64,000 nucleotides of DNA from Gaiellasilicea sp963745775 (GTDB taxonomy: Bacteria > Actinomycetota > Thermoleophilia > Gaiellales > Gaiellaceae): the NCBI GenBank assembly GCA_963745775.1, contig CAVUYY010000008.1:186001-250000 (forward strand), in the 5' to 3' direction. The notes beneath the pieces were generated by a model that worked only from the letters and a program-made list of their open reading frames with translations, ran no database searches and was not told where the DNA came from. Position numbers and translations under genes: made by a program. Positions within the stretch are counted from its first letter, which is position 1, and each line of letters starts with the position of its first letter. This document shows, piece after piece, positions 8,781 to 18,029 of the stretch.

Positions 8781-9454
8781 TGCGGGCCGGCACCGTCGCT
8801 GCGCTCATGCCGGCGGCACCGCCTCCGCGGACGCCCGAGCGCGTGGATCTCGGCGAGCCAGTCGTGGAGCCGGTGGATCCGCCGCTCGATCTCCGCCGAC
8901 GCCTCGCGGTAGCCCTTGCCGCCCTTCGGCAGCCCCTCGAAGCGCACCGGCTCGCCCCACGCGACCGAGACGGGATGCCAGTTGCCGAGCCGCCACTCGT
9001 GCGAGCCGTGAATCGCAGCCGGGACGACCGGCACGTCCTCCTGGAGCGCGACCATCGCCGCACCCGGCTGCACTCGGCCCGGAACACCGCCGAGCTGCCG
9101 CGTCCCTTCCGCGAAGAGCCCGAGCGCGTGACCGTCGCGCACTGCCTCGCGCATCAGCCGCACCGCCTCGCGATCCGATTCGCCGCGGCGGACGGAGATC
9201 GTTCCGAAGCTGCGGATCAGCTGGCCGAGCCCCGGCACGCGATGCGCCTCGACCTTCGCGAGGAAGTGGACGGTCCGCGGCGAGGCGGCGCCCATCACGG
9301 GCGGGTCGATCCAGTGGAAGTGGTTGAAGGCGAGCACGACGCCGCCGGTGCGCGGAATCCGCTCGACGCCGTAGTTGCGCAGTGGGACGAAGAGCCGGGT
9401 GAGCGGCTGGATGGTGACGCGGCCGATCGCCCAGACGGCGTCGACGCGGTTCAT
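8777..9454 (-). CDS. plsC: 1-acyl-sn-glycerol-3-phosphate acyltransferase
   Basis: Acylates lysophosphatidic acid in phospholipid synthesis and acts at the inner membrane. The 225-residue protein has the acyltransferase block I NHFHWIDPP (HX4D), block III FAEGTRQ, and block IV VVPAAIHGSHEW. Hydrophobic residues near the N-terminus may dock it to the membrane. It starts at ATG 9 bp after cmk, and its stop overlaps the der start. Its last 25 residues are basic and low in complexity; another frame ends at 8805, so the exact C-terminus is uncertain. Co-location with gpsA fits a phospholipid-precursor role. Confidence 0.88.
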   Translation of the reverse strand: MNRVDAVWAIGRVTIQPLTRLFVPLRNYGVERIPRTGGVVLAFNHFHWIDPPVMGAASPRTVHFLAKVEAHRVPGLGQLIRSFGTISVRRGESDREAVRLMREAVRDGHALGLFAEGTRQLGGVPGRVQPGAAMVALQEDVPVVPAAIHGSHEWRLGNWHPVSVAWGEPVRFEGLPKGGKGYREASAEIERRIHRLHDWLAEIHALGRPRRRCRRHERSDGAGPQ

Positions 9455-9463
9455 CCGGGCCGT

Positions 9464-10100
9464 TCACGCCGGTGCGGCGTACGTGCGGACGAGCTGCTCG
9501 ATCCGCGCCACGACGTCTTCGACCGCGAGGTCGGTCGTGTCGATCTGAACCGCGTCTTCGGCCGGCCGCATGTTGACCGCGTCCTTCTCGTCTCGGAGCC
9601 TGAGGTCGGTGGCGAGCGCGTCGGCGGCGATCTCCGGCTGGTCGGCGCTGCGGCGGCGGGCGCGGATCGCCGGATCGGCGACGAGGTACACCTTCACCTG
9701 AGCGCCCGGCGCGACGACGGTGCCGATGTCCCGCCCTTCGATCACGACGTCCCCGGTCTCGCCGAGCGTGCGCTGCCGCTCGCGCATCACCTCGCGCACC
9801 GGCGATGTGGCGCGCGACGACGGGCACGAGCTTGTCGATCCCCGGCCTCCGGATCGAGGCGGTCACGTCGGCGCCGTCGATGAAGACCCGCCCTGCCTCG
9901 TCGAACTCGACCGGGAAGTCGCGCGCGAGCTGCGCGAGCTCGTCGGCCCGGTCGAGCGCGAGCTCGCGCCGCTGCGCGAGCCAGGTGAGCGCGCGGTACA
10001 TCGCGCCCGTATCGAGGTAGCGGAAGGCGAGCCGCTCCGCGAGCAGCCGGGCGACGGTGCTCTTGCCGGCCCCGGCGGGGCCGTCGATCGCGATGATCAT
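9464..10100 (-). CDS. cmk: cytidylate kinase (one frameshift)
   Basis: Phosphorylates CMP and dCMP using ATP. The N-terminus MIIAIDGPAGAGKSTVARL is the P-loop, followed by FRYLDTGAMYRALTW, a family signature. The C-terminal half has VVIEGRDIGTVVAPGAQVK and YLVADPAIRARRR, also characteristic. The two halves lie in different frames, joined near 9803 (RHIAG then VREVMRERQ), so a single base is missing or extra there. The ATG overlaps the aroA stop as ATGA. The order aroA-cmk is common in Actinomycetota and Firmicutes. Confidence 0.88.
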
Positions 10101-11380
10101 CGTCTGAGGGACTCCAGGAGGTCGAAGAAGCCGGGGAAGGATACAGCGACCGATTCGGCATCCCCGATCTCGACGCCCTCGCGCGAGACGAGCCCGGCGA
10201 TCGCCGCGACCATCGCGATCCGGTGGTCGCCGCGCGAGTCCATCGAGCCGCCGCGGAGGCGCGTCGGGACGCCGCGGACGACGAAGCCGTCGTCGGTCGC
10301 GCGGATGTGCGCGCCGAGCCGGCGCAGCCCGTCGACCACGGCCTCGATCCGGTCGGTCTCCTTGGCCCGGAGCTCGGCGGCGCCGCGGAGGACGCTGTCG
10401 CCGCGGGCGTGGACGGCCAGGAGCGCGAAGAGCGGGAGCTCGTCGACGAGCAGCGGCACCTCGCGCGCGCTCACCTCCGTGTCCGACGAGCTCGGCGGAG
10501 CGGACGTCGAGGTCGCCGCCGGCCTCGCCGCCGATCCGCCGGCGGTTGAAGACGGTGACGCGGCCGCCCATCCGCTCGAGCACGTCGAGGAGGCCGATCC
10601 GCCGCGGGTTCAGGTTGACGCCGTGCACGGTCAGCTCGGAGCCGGCGAGGAGCGTCGTCGCGGCGATGAGCGGCGCCGCGGAGGAGAAGTCGCCCGGCAC
10701 CTCGACCGTGCCCAGCTCGAGCCGCTCGACCGGCCAGACGGACGCGCTCTTCTGCCGGCGCCGGATCCTCGCGCCGGCGGCCTCGAGCATCGTCTCGGTG
10801 TGGTCGCGGGTCGGGAGCGGCTCGACGACGGTCGTCTCGCCCTCGCGCGCGTAGAGGCCGGCGAGCAGGACGGCGGACTTCACCTGCGCGCTCGCGACCG
10901 GGAGCTCGTACGAGATCGGCTGGACGTCGCCGCCCTCGATCGTCAGCGGCGCGTGTCCGTCGGTCGTCTCGATCGCGACGCCCATCCGGCGCAGCGGCTC
11001 GGCGATCCGCTCCATCGGGCGCGAGCTCAGCGACTCGTCTCCGGTGAGCGTGAAGCGTCCCGTCTGGCCGGCGAGGATCCCGGGCAGGAGCCGCATCAGC
11101 GTGCCGGCGTTGGCGCAGTCGATCGGCCGCCGCGGCGGCTTCAGCCCGCGCAGGCCCGACTCCGAAGACGCTCAGCGTCTCCGTGTCGGCCTCGTAGACG
11201 CGCACACCGAGCGCTCGCACCGCCGCGATCGTCGCCTCCGTGTCGGCCGAGCGGCCGAAGCCGGCGATCCGCGTCTCGCCGTCGGCGATCGCGCCGAGGA
11301 GGACGGCGCGATGCGAGATCGACTTGTCGCCCGGGAACGGCGAGATGGCCGAGGATCGACGCGGCCGGCTCGATCCTCAT
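10097..11380 (-). CDS. aroA: 3-phosphoshikimate 1-carboxyvinyltransferase (EPSP synthase, frameshifted)
   Basis: Joins shikimate 3-phosphate and phosphoenolpyruvate in the chorismate pathway. Visible family parts are the N-terminus MRIEPAASILGHLAVPG (then DKSISHR after frame correction), NAGTLMRLLPGILAGQ, SSRPMERIAEPLRRMG, the central GDFSSAAPLIAA, and the C-terminal LRAKETDRI and GDHRIAMVAAIAG. At least three frame changes occur: the CCC run near 11330-11333, the CCC run 11155-11157, and near 10490. In the first two, removing one base restores the family sequence. The ATG overlaps the tyrA stop as ATGA. Confidence 0.87.
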
Positions 11381-12495
11381 TCCGCCGGCTGTGCTCGTCG
11401 TCGAGCACCGGAGCGACGACGACGCCGTAGCCCTGCGTCTCGAGGATCGCGGCCGCCCGCTCGGCCTCCTGCTCGCCGGTGACGAGGATCGTCAGGGTGC
11501 CGCCGCGCTCGGTGGAGAGGTGCTGGAGGTCGAAGTCGGCGATGTTGATCCGCTCGGCGCCGAGCGCCTGGGCGATGCCCGCGATCACGCCCGGCCGGTC
11601 GGGGACGTGGACGCGCAGCCGCTGGAGCGAGCCGGGATCGTCGTAGGCGGTCTCGAGGAGGCGCCGCCGGTGCAGCGACGCCTCGCCGATCCAGCGGGCG
11701 AGAAAGCCCGCGTCGCCGGCGTCGAGCGCCGCCTCGACCTGCTCGATCCGCCGCCTGTGCTCGGCGAGCGCGGCGGCGAGCGCGGCGCGGTTCTCGAGGA
11801 AGATGTCGACCCAGATCCGAGGGTTGGCGCCGGCGATCCGCGTCATGTCCCGGAGCGAGCCACCGGCCGCGGCGAGCGGCTCGTGGCCCTCGACGCGCGT
11901 CCCGCCCGCGTGGTTCAGGAGCACGTTCGCGAGCGCGTGCGGCAGATGGCTCGTGACCGCGACGAGACGATCGTGGGCGTCGGGGTCGACGGCGACCGGG
12001 ATCGCGCCGAGCGCCGAGACGAACCCGTGGACGAGCCTGTAGCGCTCGGGCTCGGTCGCCGCCACGGGGGTCAGGAACCAGGTCGCGCCCTCGAAGAGCT
12101 CGGCGGTCGCGCGCTCGGGGCCGCGGGCTTCCGAGCCGCAGATCGGATGGCCGCCGATGAAGCGCGCCTCGCCGGCGGCCGCCGCGCAGACGCCACCCTT
12201 CGTCGAGCCGACGTCCGTGACGGTGCATCCCGGCCCGCTCGCGTCGAGCACGGCCCGCACCTGGGCCGGAAGCGCGGTCACCGGCGCCGCCACGACGGCC
12301 AGCTCGGCATCCGCGAGGGCGGAGGCGAGGTCGGCGGCCGGCTCGACGGCGCCTCGCTCCGCCGCCGCCGCGAGATGAGCCGCGTCCGGATCCCAGCCGG
12401 TCACGCGCTCGACCCCGGCGCGCCGCGCGCCGAGCGCGACGGACGCGCCGATCAAGCCCGTGCCGACGACGGCGAGCGGAGCGAACCGGCGCCAT
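11377..12495 (-). CDS. tyrA: prephenate dehydrogenase with ACT domain (frameshifted at both ends)
   Basis: Converts prephenate to 4-hydroxyphenylpyruvate on the tyrosine branch. It contains the NAD-binding loop VVGTGLIGASVAL, the TDVGSTKGGVC and FIGGHPICGSE motifs, and SHLPHALANVLLN with the catalytic His region. A C-terminal ACT domain (LRVHVPDRPGVIAGIAQAL) suggests feedback control by an amino acid, probably tyrosine. The main frame lacks a start codon near the Rossmann loop. The ATG at 12495 is one frame away and joins near 12470, and another small shift near 11385 would bring the ATGA stop into frame. It follows the DAHP synthase stop by 4 bp. Confidence 0.85.
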   Translation of the reverse strand: MAPVRSARRRRHGLDRRVRRARRAARRGRARDRLGSGRGSSRGGGGARRRRAGRRPRLRPRGCRAGRRGGAGDRASGPGAGRARRERAGMHRHGRRLDEGWRLRGGRRRGALHRRPSDLRLGSPRPRARDRRALRGRDLVPDPRGGDRARALQARPRVRLGARRDPGRRRPRRPRSSRRGHEPSAARARERAPEPRGRDARRGPRAARRGRWLAPGHDADRRRQPSDLGRHLPREPRRARRRARRAQAADRAGRGGARRRRRGLSRPLDRRGVAAPAAPPRDRLRRSRLAPAAARPRPRPAGRDRGHRPGARRRADQHRRLRPPAPLHRARRHPDDPRHRRAGGRAGGRDPRDAGLRRRRRSGARRRAQPAE

Positions 12496-12499
12496 ACGC

Positions 12500-13856
12500 C
12501 TAGATCCGCATCAGCTCGGCCACGCGAAAGGCGAGGTCGAGCGACTGGCGGGCATTCAGGCGCGGATCGCAGAGGCTCTCGTAGCGGGCCGTCAGCTCCT
12601 CCTCGAGCACCTCCGCCGAGCCGCCGAGGCACTCGGTCACGTCCTCGCCGGTGAACTCGAGATGGACGCCGCCGGGCCAGCACGTCCTCGGCGCGGCAGA
12701 CCTCGAAGAACTCCTCGACCTCGGTCATGATCGCGTCGAAGCTGCGCGTCTTGATCCCGGAGGCGGTCCGGAAGATGTTCGCGTGCATCGGGTCGCACGC
12801 CCAGACGACCGGGTGCTCGGCGTCGCGGACGGCGCGGAGGAGCCGCGGCAGCGCCTGCGGCAGCACGTCCGCGCCGAGCCGGACGATGAACGTCAGCCGC
12901 CCCGGGATCCGCGCCGGGTTCAGCCGCTCGCAGAGCTCGACCGCCTCCTCCGCGGTCGCGGTCGGGCCGAGCTTGACCCCGAGCGGGTTGTGGACGCCGG
13001 CGAAGAACTCGACGTGGGCGCCGTCCGACCTGCCGCGTCCGCTCGCCGATCCAGAGCATGTGCGCCGAGCAGTCGTACCAGTCGCCGGTGAGCGAGTCCT
13101 GCCGCGTCAGGCCCTCCTCGTAGTCGAGCAGCAGGCCCTCGTGGCTCGTCCAGACGTCGACCTGGTGGAGCTGCGGCGCGTCGACGAGGTCGATCCCGCA
13201 CGCCCGCATGAAGCCGAGCGCGCGCTCGATCTCGACCGCGATCTCCTGGTAGCGCTGCCCCTCGGGCGCGCTGGCCGCGAACGCCTGGTTCCACATCTGC
13301 ACCTGGGTCAGGTCGGCGAAGCCGCCCTTCGTGAACGCGCGGAGGAGGTTCAGCGTCGCCGCCGACTGGTGGTAGGCGCGCACCATCCGCTCCGGGTCGG
13401 GAATCCGCGCCTCGGCCGTCGGCGCGTCGTCGTTGACCATGTGGCCCAGGAACGACGGCAGGTCGGCCTCCCCCACGCGCTCGGTCGGGCTCGAGCGCGG
13501 CTTCGCGAACTGGCCCGCGATCCGGCCGACCTTGACGAGCGGGAGCGCCGAGCCGTAGATCAGGACGACCGACATCTGGAGCAGGATCTTCAGCTTCTCC
13601 CGGATCGAGACGGCCGTGAAGTCGTGGAACGACTCGGCGCAGTCGCCGGCCTGGAGCAGGAACGCGCGTCCGGCGGCGACCTCGGCGAGCGAGGCCTGGA
13701 GGTCGCGCGCCTCGCCCGCGAAGACGAGCGGCGGCATGGCCTTCAGCTGCGCGAGCGCGGCCTCGCGCGCGCGCCTCGTCCGGCCACTCGGGCTGATGGC
13801 GCGCCGGGCGGCTCGCGCCACGAGGAAGGCGTCCAGGTTTCCGGGGTGACGGCCAT
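12500..13856 (-). CDS. class II 3-deoxy-7-phosphoheptulonate (DAHP) synthase (frameshifted)
   Basis: First enzyme of the shikimate pathway, condensing phosphoenolpyruvate and erythrose 4-phosphate. It belongs to class II: MPPLVFAGEARDLQ, RAFLLQAGDCAESF (metal-binding Cys), VGRIAGQFAKPRSSP (PEP binding), YHQSAATLNLLRAF, HEGLLLDYEE and WACDPMHANIF are all family blocks. The protein is read in several frames: breaks near 13820 and 13790 at the N-terminus, near 13030 after the W-IGER motif, and at the GGG run 12674-12676, where dropping one base restores GGVHLEFTGE. The start is ATG. It heads the DAHPS-tyrA-aroA-cmk-plsC-der-gpsA run, so aromatic and phospholipid genes share transcription. Confidence 0.87.
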
Positions 13857-13897
13857 CGGGCCAGTGTAGAAGTCGGCCGGAGCGCGGTTGCGCCAAG

Positions 13898-14884
13898 ATG
13901 AGAGGCATGCGCATCTTCAGCGGGATCCAGCCCACCGGCGCGAAGCAGCTCGGCAACCTGATCGGCGGCTTCCGCCAGTACGCGGCGACCCAGGAGCAGG
14001 GCGAGGCGTTCTTCTGCATCGTCGACCTGCACTCGATCACCGTCGAGTACGACCCGCAGGACTTCCACGAGCGGACGCTCGATCTCGCCGCGATGCTCTT
14101 CGCGACGGGACTCGACCCGGAGCGCTCGACGGTGTTCTGCCAGAGCCACGTGCAGGCGCACGCCGAGGCGGCCTGGCTGCTCGGCTCGGTCACGAGCTAC
14201 GGCCAGCTCGGCCGGATGACGCAGTTCAAGGAAAAGGGGGAGCGGCAGGAGGTCGTCACCGCCGGCCTCTTCACCTACCCCGTCCTGATGGCCGGCGACA
14301 TCCTGCTCTACCAGACCGACATCGTCCCGATCGGCGACGACCAGCGCCAGCATCTCGAGCTCTCCCGCGACATCGCCGAGCGCTTCAATGCGCGGTTCGG
14401 GGAGACGTTCAAAGTGCCGCGCGGCGTCTATCCCGAGGTGGGCGCCCGGATCATGGATCTGCAGGAGCCGACGCGAAAGATGTCGACGACGGCGGGAACG
14501 CCGCAGGGGACGGTGCTGCTGCTCGACGAGCTCGACGTGATCCGGAAGAAGTTCCGCTCGGCGGTGACGGACTCCGGACGCGAGGTGCGCCGCTCGCCCG
14601 ACAAGCCCGGCGTGACGAACCTGATCGACATCCTCGCGGCGCTGACCGGCGAAGCCCCGGAGGCGATCGAGGGCCGGTACGGCGAGAGCGGGTACGGCCA
14701 GTTCAAGCAGGACGTCGGCGAGGCCGTCGTCGAGGCGGTGACGCCGATCCAGGAGCGCTATCGCGAGCTACGCGCGGATCCGGAGGAGCTGCGGCGGTTG
14801 CTCGGTGTCGGAGCCGAGAAGGCGCGCGAGACGTCGGCGCCGACGCTGGCGCAGATGTACGAGCGGATGGGCTTCGTGCGCTAG
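13898..14884 (+). CDS. trpS: tryptophanyl-tRNA synthetase
   Basis: A class I aminoacyl-tRNA synthetase charging tRNA-Trp. The 328-residue protein has the HIGH-like segment GIQPTGAKQLGN near the N-terminus and the KMSKS equivalent KMSTT around residue 195. Blocks such as YPVLMAGDILLYQTD and GDDQRQHLEL match the B. stearothermophilus-type enzyme. Homologues usually begin at MRIFSGIQ, which would be the ATG at 13907; the ATG at 13898 adds three residues. GAGAGG lies between the two ATGs, too close to the second to act well, so the start is unsettled. It is divergent from DAHP synthase. No frame break was seen. Confidence 0.94.
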   Translation: MRGMRIFSGIQPTGAKQLGNLIGGFRQYAATQEQGEAFFCIVDLHSITVEYDPQDFHERTLDLAAMLFATGLDPERSTVFCQSHVQAHAEAAWLLGSVTSYGQLGRMTQFKEKGERQEVVTAGLFTYPVLMAGDILLYQTDIVPIGDDQRQHLELSRDIAERFNARFGETFKVPRGVYPEVGARIMDLQEPTRKMSTTAGTPQGTVLLLDELDVIRKKFRSAVTDSGREVRRSPDKPGVTNLIDILAALTGEAPEAIEGRYGESGYGQFKQDVGEAVVEAVTPIQERYRELRADPEELRRLLGVGAEKARETSAPTLAQMYERMGFVR

Positions 14885-14908
14885 CACAGCTCGGCGGCCA
14901 CGTCGCCG

Positions 14909-15601
14909 TCAGGCCTTCGTGCCGCGTTGTAGTCGCTCGATCTCCGCCCTCGTGAGCTCGCGCCACTCACCCGGCTCGAGCTTTCCGAGCTCGAGGCCCG
15001 CGTAGACGCTTCGATGCAGGTGCCGCACGCGATGCCCGACGGCTTCGACCATCCGCCGCACCTGGCGGTTCCGGCCCTCGTGGAGCACGAGCTCGAAGCG
15101 GGCGCCCGACAGCCGTCGCACGCGGGCCGGCGCGGTCGGGCCGTCGTCGAGCTTCACCCCTTCCGCCAGCTTCCGCAGCGTCCCGTCCGTCGGCTGCTTC
15201 CAGGTCTCGACCTCGTAGACCTTCTCCACGCCGTAGCGCGGGTGCGCGAGCCGGTGCGCGAGCGGGCCGTCGTTCGTCAGGAGCAGCGCGCCGGTCGTGT
15301 CGACGTCGAGCCGCCCGACGGGCACGACGTGCGATTCATGCTCGACGAGCCCGACGACCGTCGGCCGCCCCTGCGGGTCGCTCGCCGTCGTCACGACGCC
15401 CGCCGGCTTGTGCAGGAGCACGTACGCGAGCTTCTGCTTCGCGACGGCCTTGCCGTCCACCTCGACGACGTCCCTCGAGCCGACGAACGTGTTCAGCTCG
15501 CCGGGCTCCCCGTTCACGCGGACGCGACCGGCCTTGATCAGCTCGTCGGACTTGCGCCGCGAAGCAACCCCCGCGCGCGCCAGGTAAGCGTTCAGCCTCA
15601 C
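14909..15601 (-). CDS. 23S rRNA pseudouridine synthase, RsuA/RluB family
   Basis: Isomerises a uridine in rRNA to pseudouridine. The 230-residue protein begins with an S4 RNA-binding domain (VRLNAYLARAGVASRRKSDE, residues 1-60). The catalytic domain follows, with GRLDVDTTGALLLTNDG containing the catalytic Asp, and RNRQVRRMVEAVGHRV near the C-terminus. The GTG at 15601 fits the usual S4 start; the frame is open a further 110 bp upstream but overlaps the divergent aminopeptidase. RluB-type genes often sit beside scpAB, which are 2.4 kb away here. Assignment to RluB rather than RluE/F or RsuA is by context only. Confidence 0.88.
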   Translation of the reverse strand: MRLNAYLARAGVASRRKSDELIKAGRVRVNGEPGELNTFVGSRDVVEVDGKAVAKQKLAYVLLHKPAGVVTTASDPQGRPTVVGLVEHESHVVPVGRLDVDTTGALLLTNDGPLAHRLAHPRYGVEKVYEVETWKQPTDGTLRKLAEGVKLDDGPTAPARVRRLSGARFELVLHEGRNRQVRRMVEAVGHRVRHLHRSVYAGLELGKLEPGEWRELTRAEIERLQRGTKA

Positions 15602-15620
15602 ACCTGTAGTCTGCCGCGCG

Positions 15621-16820
15621 ATGCGCGACCGGACTCGCGACCTCGAGCGCCTTGCCGACCTCCTCGTCGGGTTCGGCTCGAACCTCCAGCCAGGGCAGAT
15701 CCTCGCAATCACGGCCTACCACGAGATGGCCGACGCCGTTCGCGCGGTCGCCCGCGCGGCCTACGGTCGCGGCGCCCGCTGGGTCGACGTCCTCTGGTTC
15801 GACACGCTCGTCAAGCGGGCTCGCCTCGAGCTCGCCCCGGAGGACTCGCTCGAGTTCGTCCCGCCCTGGATCGGCGAGCGGATGCGCTGGCTCTCGGACG
15901 TGCACGCGGCGCGGGTCTCGCTCACTGGCAGCGATTCCACCATCTTCGACGGGATCGATCCCGTCCGGATGGGCCGCGATCTCCTGCCGTACGTGAAGGA
16001 GGTGCCCGAGGTCGTGAACGCGCGGACGACGAACTGGACCGCCGGCCCCTGCCCGAACCCGCGCTGGGCCGAGCGCGTTCATCCGGACCTCGACCCCGAG
16101 GCGGCACTCGACAAGCTCTGGGACGAGATCGTGCACGTCTGCCGGCTCGATGCGGACGATCCCTTCGAGGCGTGGCGCGAGCGGATGCGAGCGATCGTCG
16201 CCTCGGCCGAGCGCCTGAGCGAGCGCCGCTTCGACGCGATCCACCTGCGAGGGCCGGGCACCGACCTCACCGTCGGCCTGCTTCCGAGCCACAACTGGCT
16301 CGGCGCCGACTTCACGACCGTCGACGGGCTCACCCACTACCCCAATCTCCCGACCGAGGAGATCTTCACGACACCAGATCCCGAGCGCGTGGACGGCCAC
16401 GTCAGCGCGACGATGCCGCTCGAGGTGTACGGCTCTTTCATCTCCGGAATCGAGATGACGTTCGAGGGCGGTCGGGCAACGAAGGTCGACGCCGACGAGG
16501 GCGCGGAGGCGCTGCGCTCGATCGTCGCGAAGGAGGGCGCCGACCGGCTCGGCGAGCTCGCGCTCGTCGACGGCGAAGGACGGATCGGCCCGCTCGGCAC
16601 GGTCTTCTACGAGACGCTGCTCGACGAGAACGCGGCGAGCCACATCGCGCTCGGCAACGCCTACACCTTCCCGCTCGATGACGAGGCCGACCGCGCTCGC
16701 GCGAACCGCAGCGACCTCCACGTCGACTTCATGATCGGGAGCCCCGAGGTCGACGTCGACGGGATCACGCGCGACGGCTCGACCGTTCCCGTCCTCAGGG
16801 GAGGCGCGTGGCAGATCTGA
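15621..16820 (+). CDS. M29-family aminopeptidase (first of a tandem pair)
   Basis: A metal-dependent, cytoplasmic leucyl-type aminopeptidase (AmpS/aminopeptidase T family) of 399 residues. Family blocks are NLPTEEIFTTPDPERVDG (metal-binding Glu), LGTVFYETLLDENAASHIALG (metal-binding His) and SDLHVDFMIGSPEVDVDG (His and Asp ligands). There is no signal peptide. It starts at ATG 19 bp after the divergent pseudouridine synthase start. Its last 13 bp overlap the start of a second M29 gene. No frame break. Length and motifs match family norms. Confidence 0.92.
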   Translation: MRDRTRDLERLADLLVGFGSNLQPGQILAITAYHEMADAVRAVARAAYGRGARWVDVLWFDTLVKRARLELAPEDSLEFVPPWIGERMRWLSDVHAARVSLTGSDSTIFDGIDPVRMGRDLLPYVKEVPEVVNARTTNWTAGPCPNPRWAERVHPDLDPEAALDKLWDEIVHVCRLDADDPFEAWRERMRAIVASAERLSERRFDAIHLRGPGTDLTVGLLPSHNWLGADFTTVDGLTHYPNLPTEEIFTTPDPERVDGHVSATMPLEVYGSFISGIEMTFEGGRATKVDADEGAEALRSIVAKEGADRLGELALVDGEGRIGPLGTVFYETLLDENAASHIALGNAYTFPLDDEADRARANRSDLHVDFMIGSPEVDVDGITRDGSTVPVLRGGAWQI

Positions 16821-18012
16821 GCGACGCGCAGCGCTTCGCCGAGCTGATCGTCGAGGTCGGCGCGAACGTCCAGGAGGGCCAGGAGGTCGAGATCCTGGCC
16901 GACCTCGGGACCGAGGAGGTCGTGCGCGCAATCGCCGGAGCCGCCTATCGCAAGGGCGCGCGCTTCGTCGACGTCTGGTGGTGGGACGCGCTGGTGAAGC
17001 GCGAGCGCCTGCTCCACGCGCCGCGCCGAGACCCTCGACTACGTCCCGCCCGAGCCCGGCGCGCGCCTGCTGCGGCTCGGCGAGGAGCGCGGCTGCCGGA
17101 TCTGGATCATCGGCAACCCCGAGCCGCATGCCCTGGAGGGCGTCGATCCCGAGCGCGCGGGCCGCGACCTGCTGCCGCGCCTGAAGGAGAGCGCCGAGGT
17201 GGTCATGGCCCGAACGACGAACTGGTGCATCGCGTCGTGGCCGACGATGGGGTGGGCGCAACAGGTCCATCCGTCGCTCGAGCCTGCCGACGCTCTCGAG
17301 CGGCTGCGGCGGGAGCTCGCCCACGTCTCGCGGCTCGACGAGCCGGATCCCGCGGCGGCGTGGCGCGCACGGGTCGCGGAGCTGCGGGGTGCGGCCGGAC
17401 GGCTCACCGAGCGGGGCTTCGACACGCTCCACTTCAGCGGGCCAGGCACCGATCTGAGCGTGGGGCTCTTCCGGAGCGGCGGCTGGCACGCCGGCTCCCT
17501 CGAGCGGATCGACGGCCTCGAGAGCATCGTCAACATCCCGACGGAAGAGGTCTTCACGACCCCGGATCCGGCTCGGGTCGAGGGAGTCGTGCGCGCGACG
17601 AAGCCGCTCGAGCTCGCGGGAAGCCTGATCGACGGGATCGAGATCCGCTTCGAGCGCGGCCGCGCGGTGCAGATCGACGCGGCCTCGAACGCCGACGTGC
17701 TTCGCGCCGTTGCCGCCAAGGACGACGGGCGCGGCGCGGCTCGGCGAGCTCGCGCTCGTCGACGGCTCCGGGCGGATCGGGCCGCTCGAGACCGTCTTCT
17801 GGAACACCCTGCTCGACGAGAACGCCGCGAGCCACATCGCACTCGGCGGCTCGTACGACTTCGTGGTCGAGGACGAGGCCGAGCGCGCGCTCGCGAACCG
17901 GAGCGAGATCCACGTCGACTTCATGATCGGCAGCCCCGACGTCGACGTCGACGGGATCACGACCGACGGCGAGACCGTGCCCGTTCTGCGCGGCGGCGCG
18001 TGGCAGATCTGA
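16808..18012 (+). CDS. M29-family aminopeptidase (second copy, frameshifted)
   Basis: A paralogue of the preceding gene, similar along its whole length and ending in the same residues (VLRGGAWQI). The GTG start lies inside the 3' end of the first copy. Blocks NIPTEEVFTTPDPARVEG, LDENAASHIALGGSY and SEIHVDFMIGSPDVDVDG carry the metal ligands. The frame changes near 17030, after the LLHAP segment, and near 17728, before ARLGELALVDG. Both are consistent with single-base sequence errors, since no motif is lost when the frames are joined. Both copies are co-transcribed, and functional divergence cannot be judged from the sequence. Confidence 0.85.
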
Positions 18013-18029
18013 GTTAGTCCAGTCTGTTA

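Noticed and set aside
8805..11096. A single 763-codon protein spanning aroA, cmk and plsC
   Set aside because: It is a chimera created by frame breaks; parts match AroA and Cmk, with shadow sequence between them.
6492..13856. Block of pseudogenes marking a degraded aromatic and lipid operon
   Set aside because: Motifs are fully kept, breaks cluster at G/C runs, and several of the genes are essential, so sequence error is the simpler explanation.
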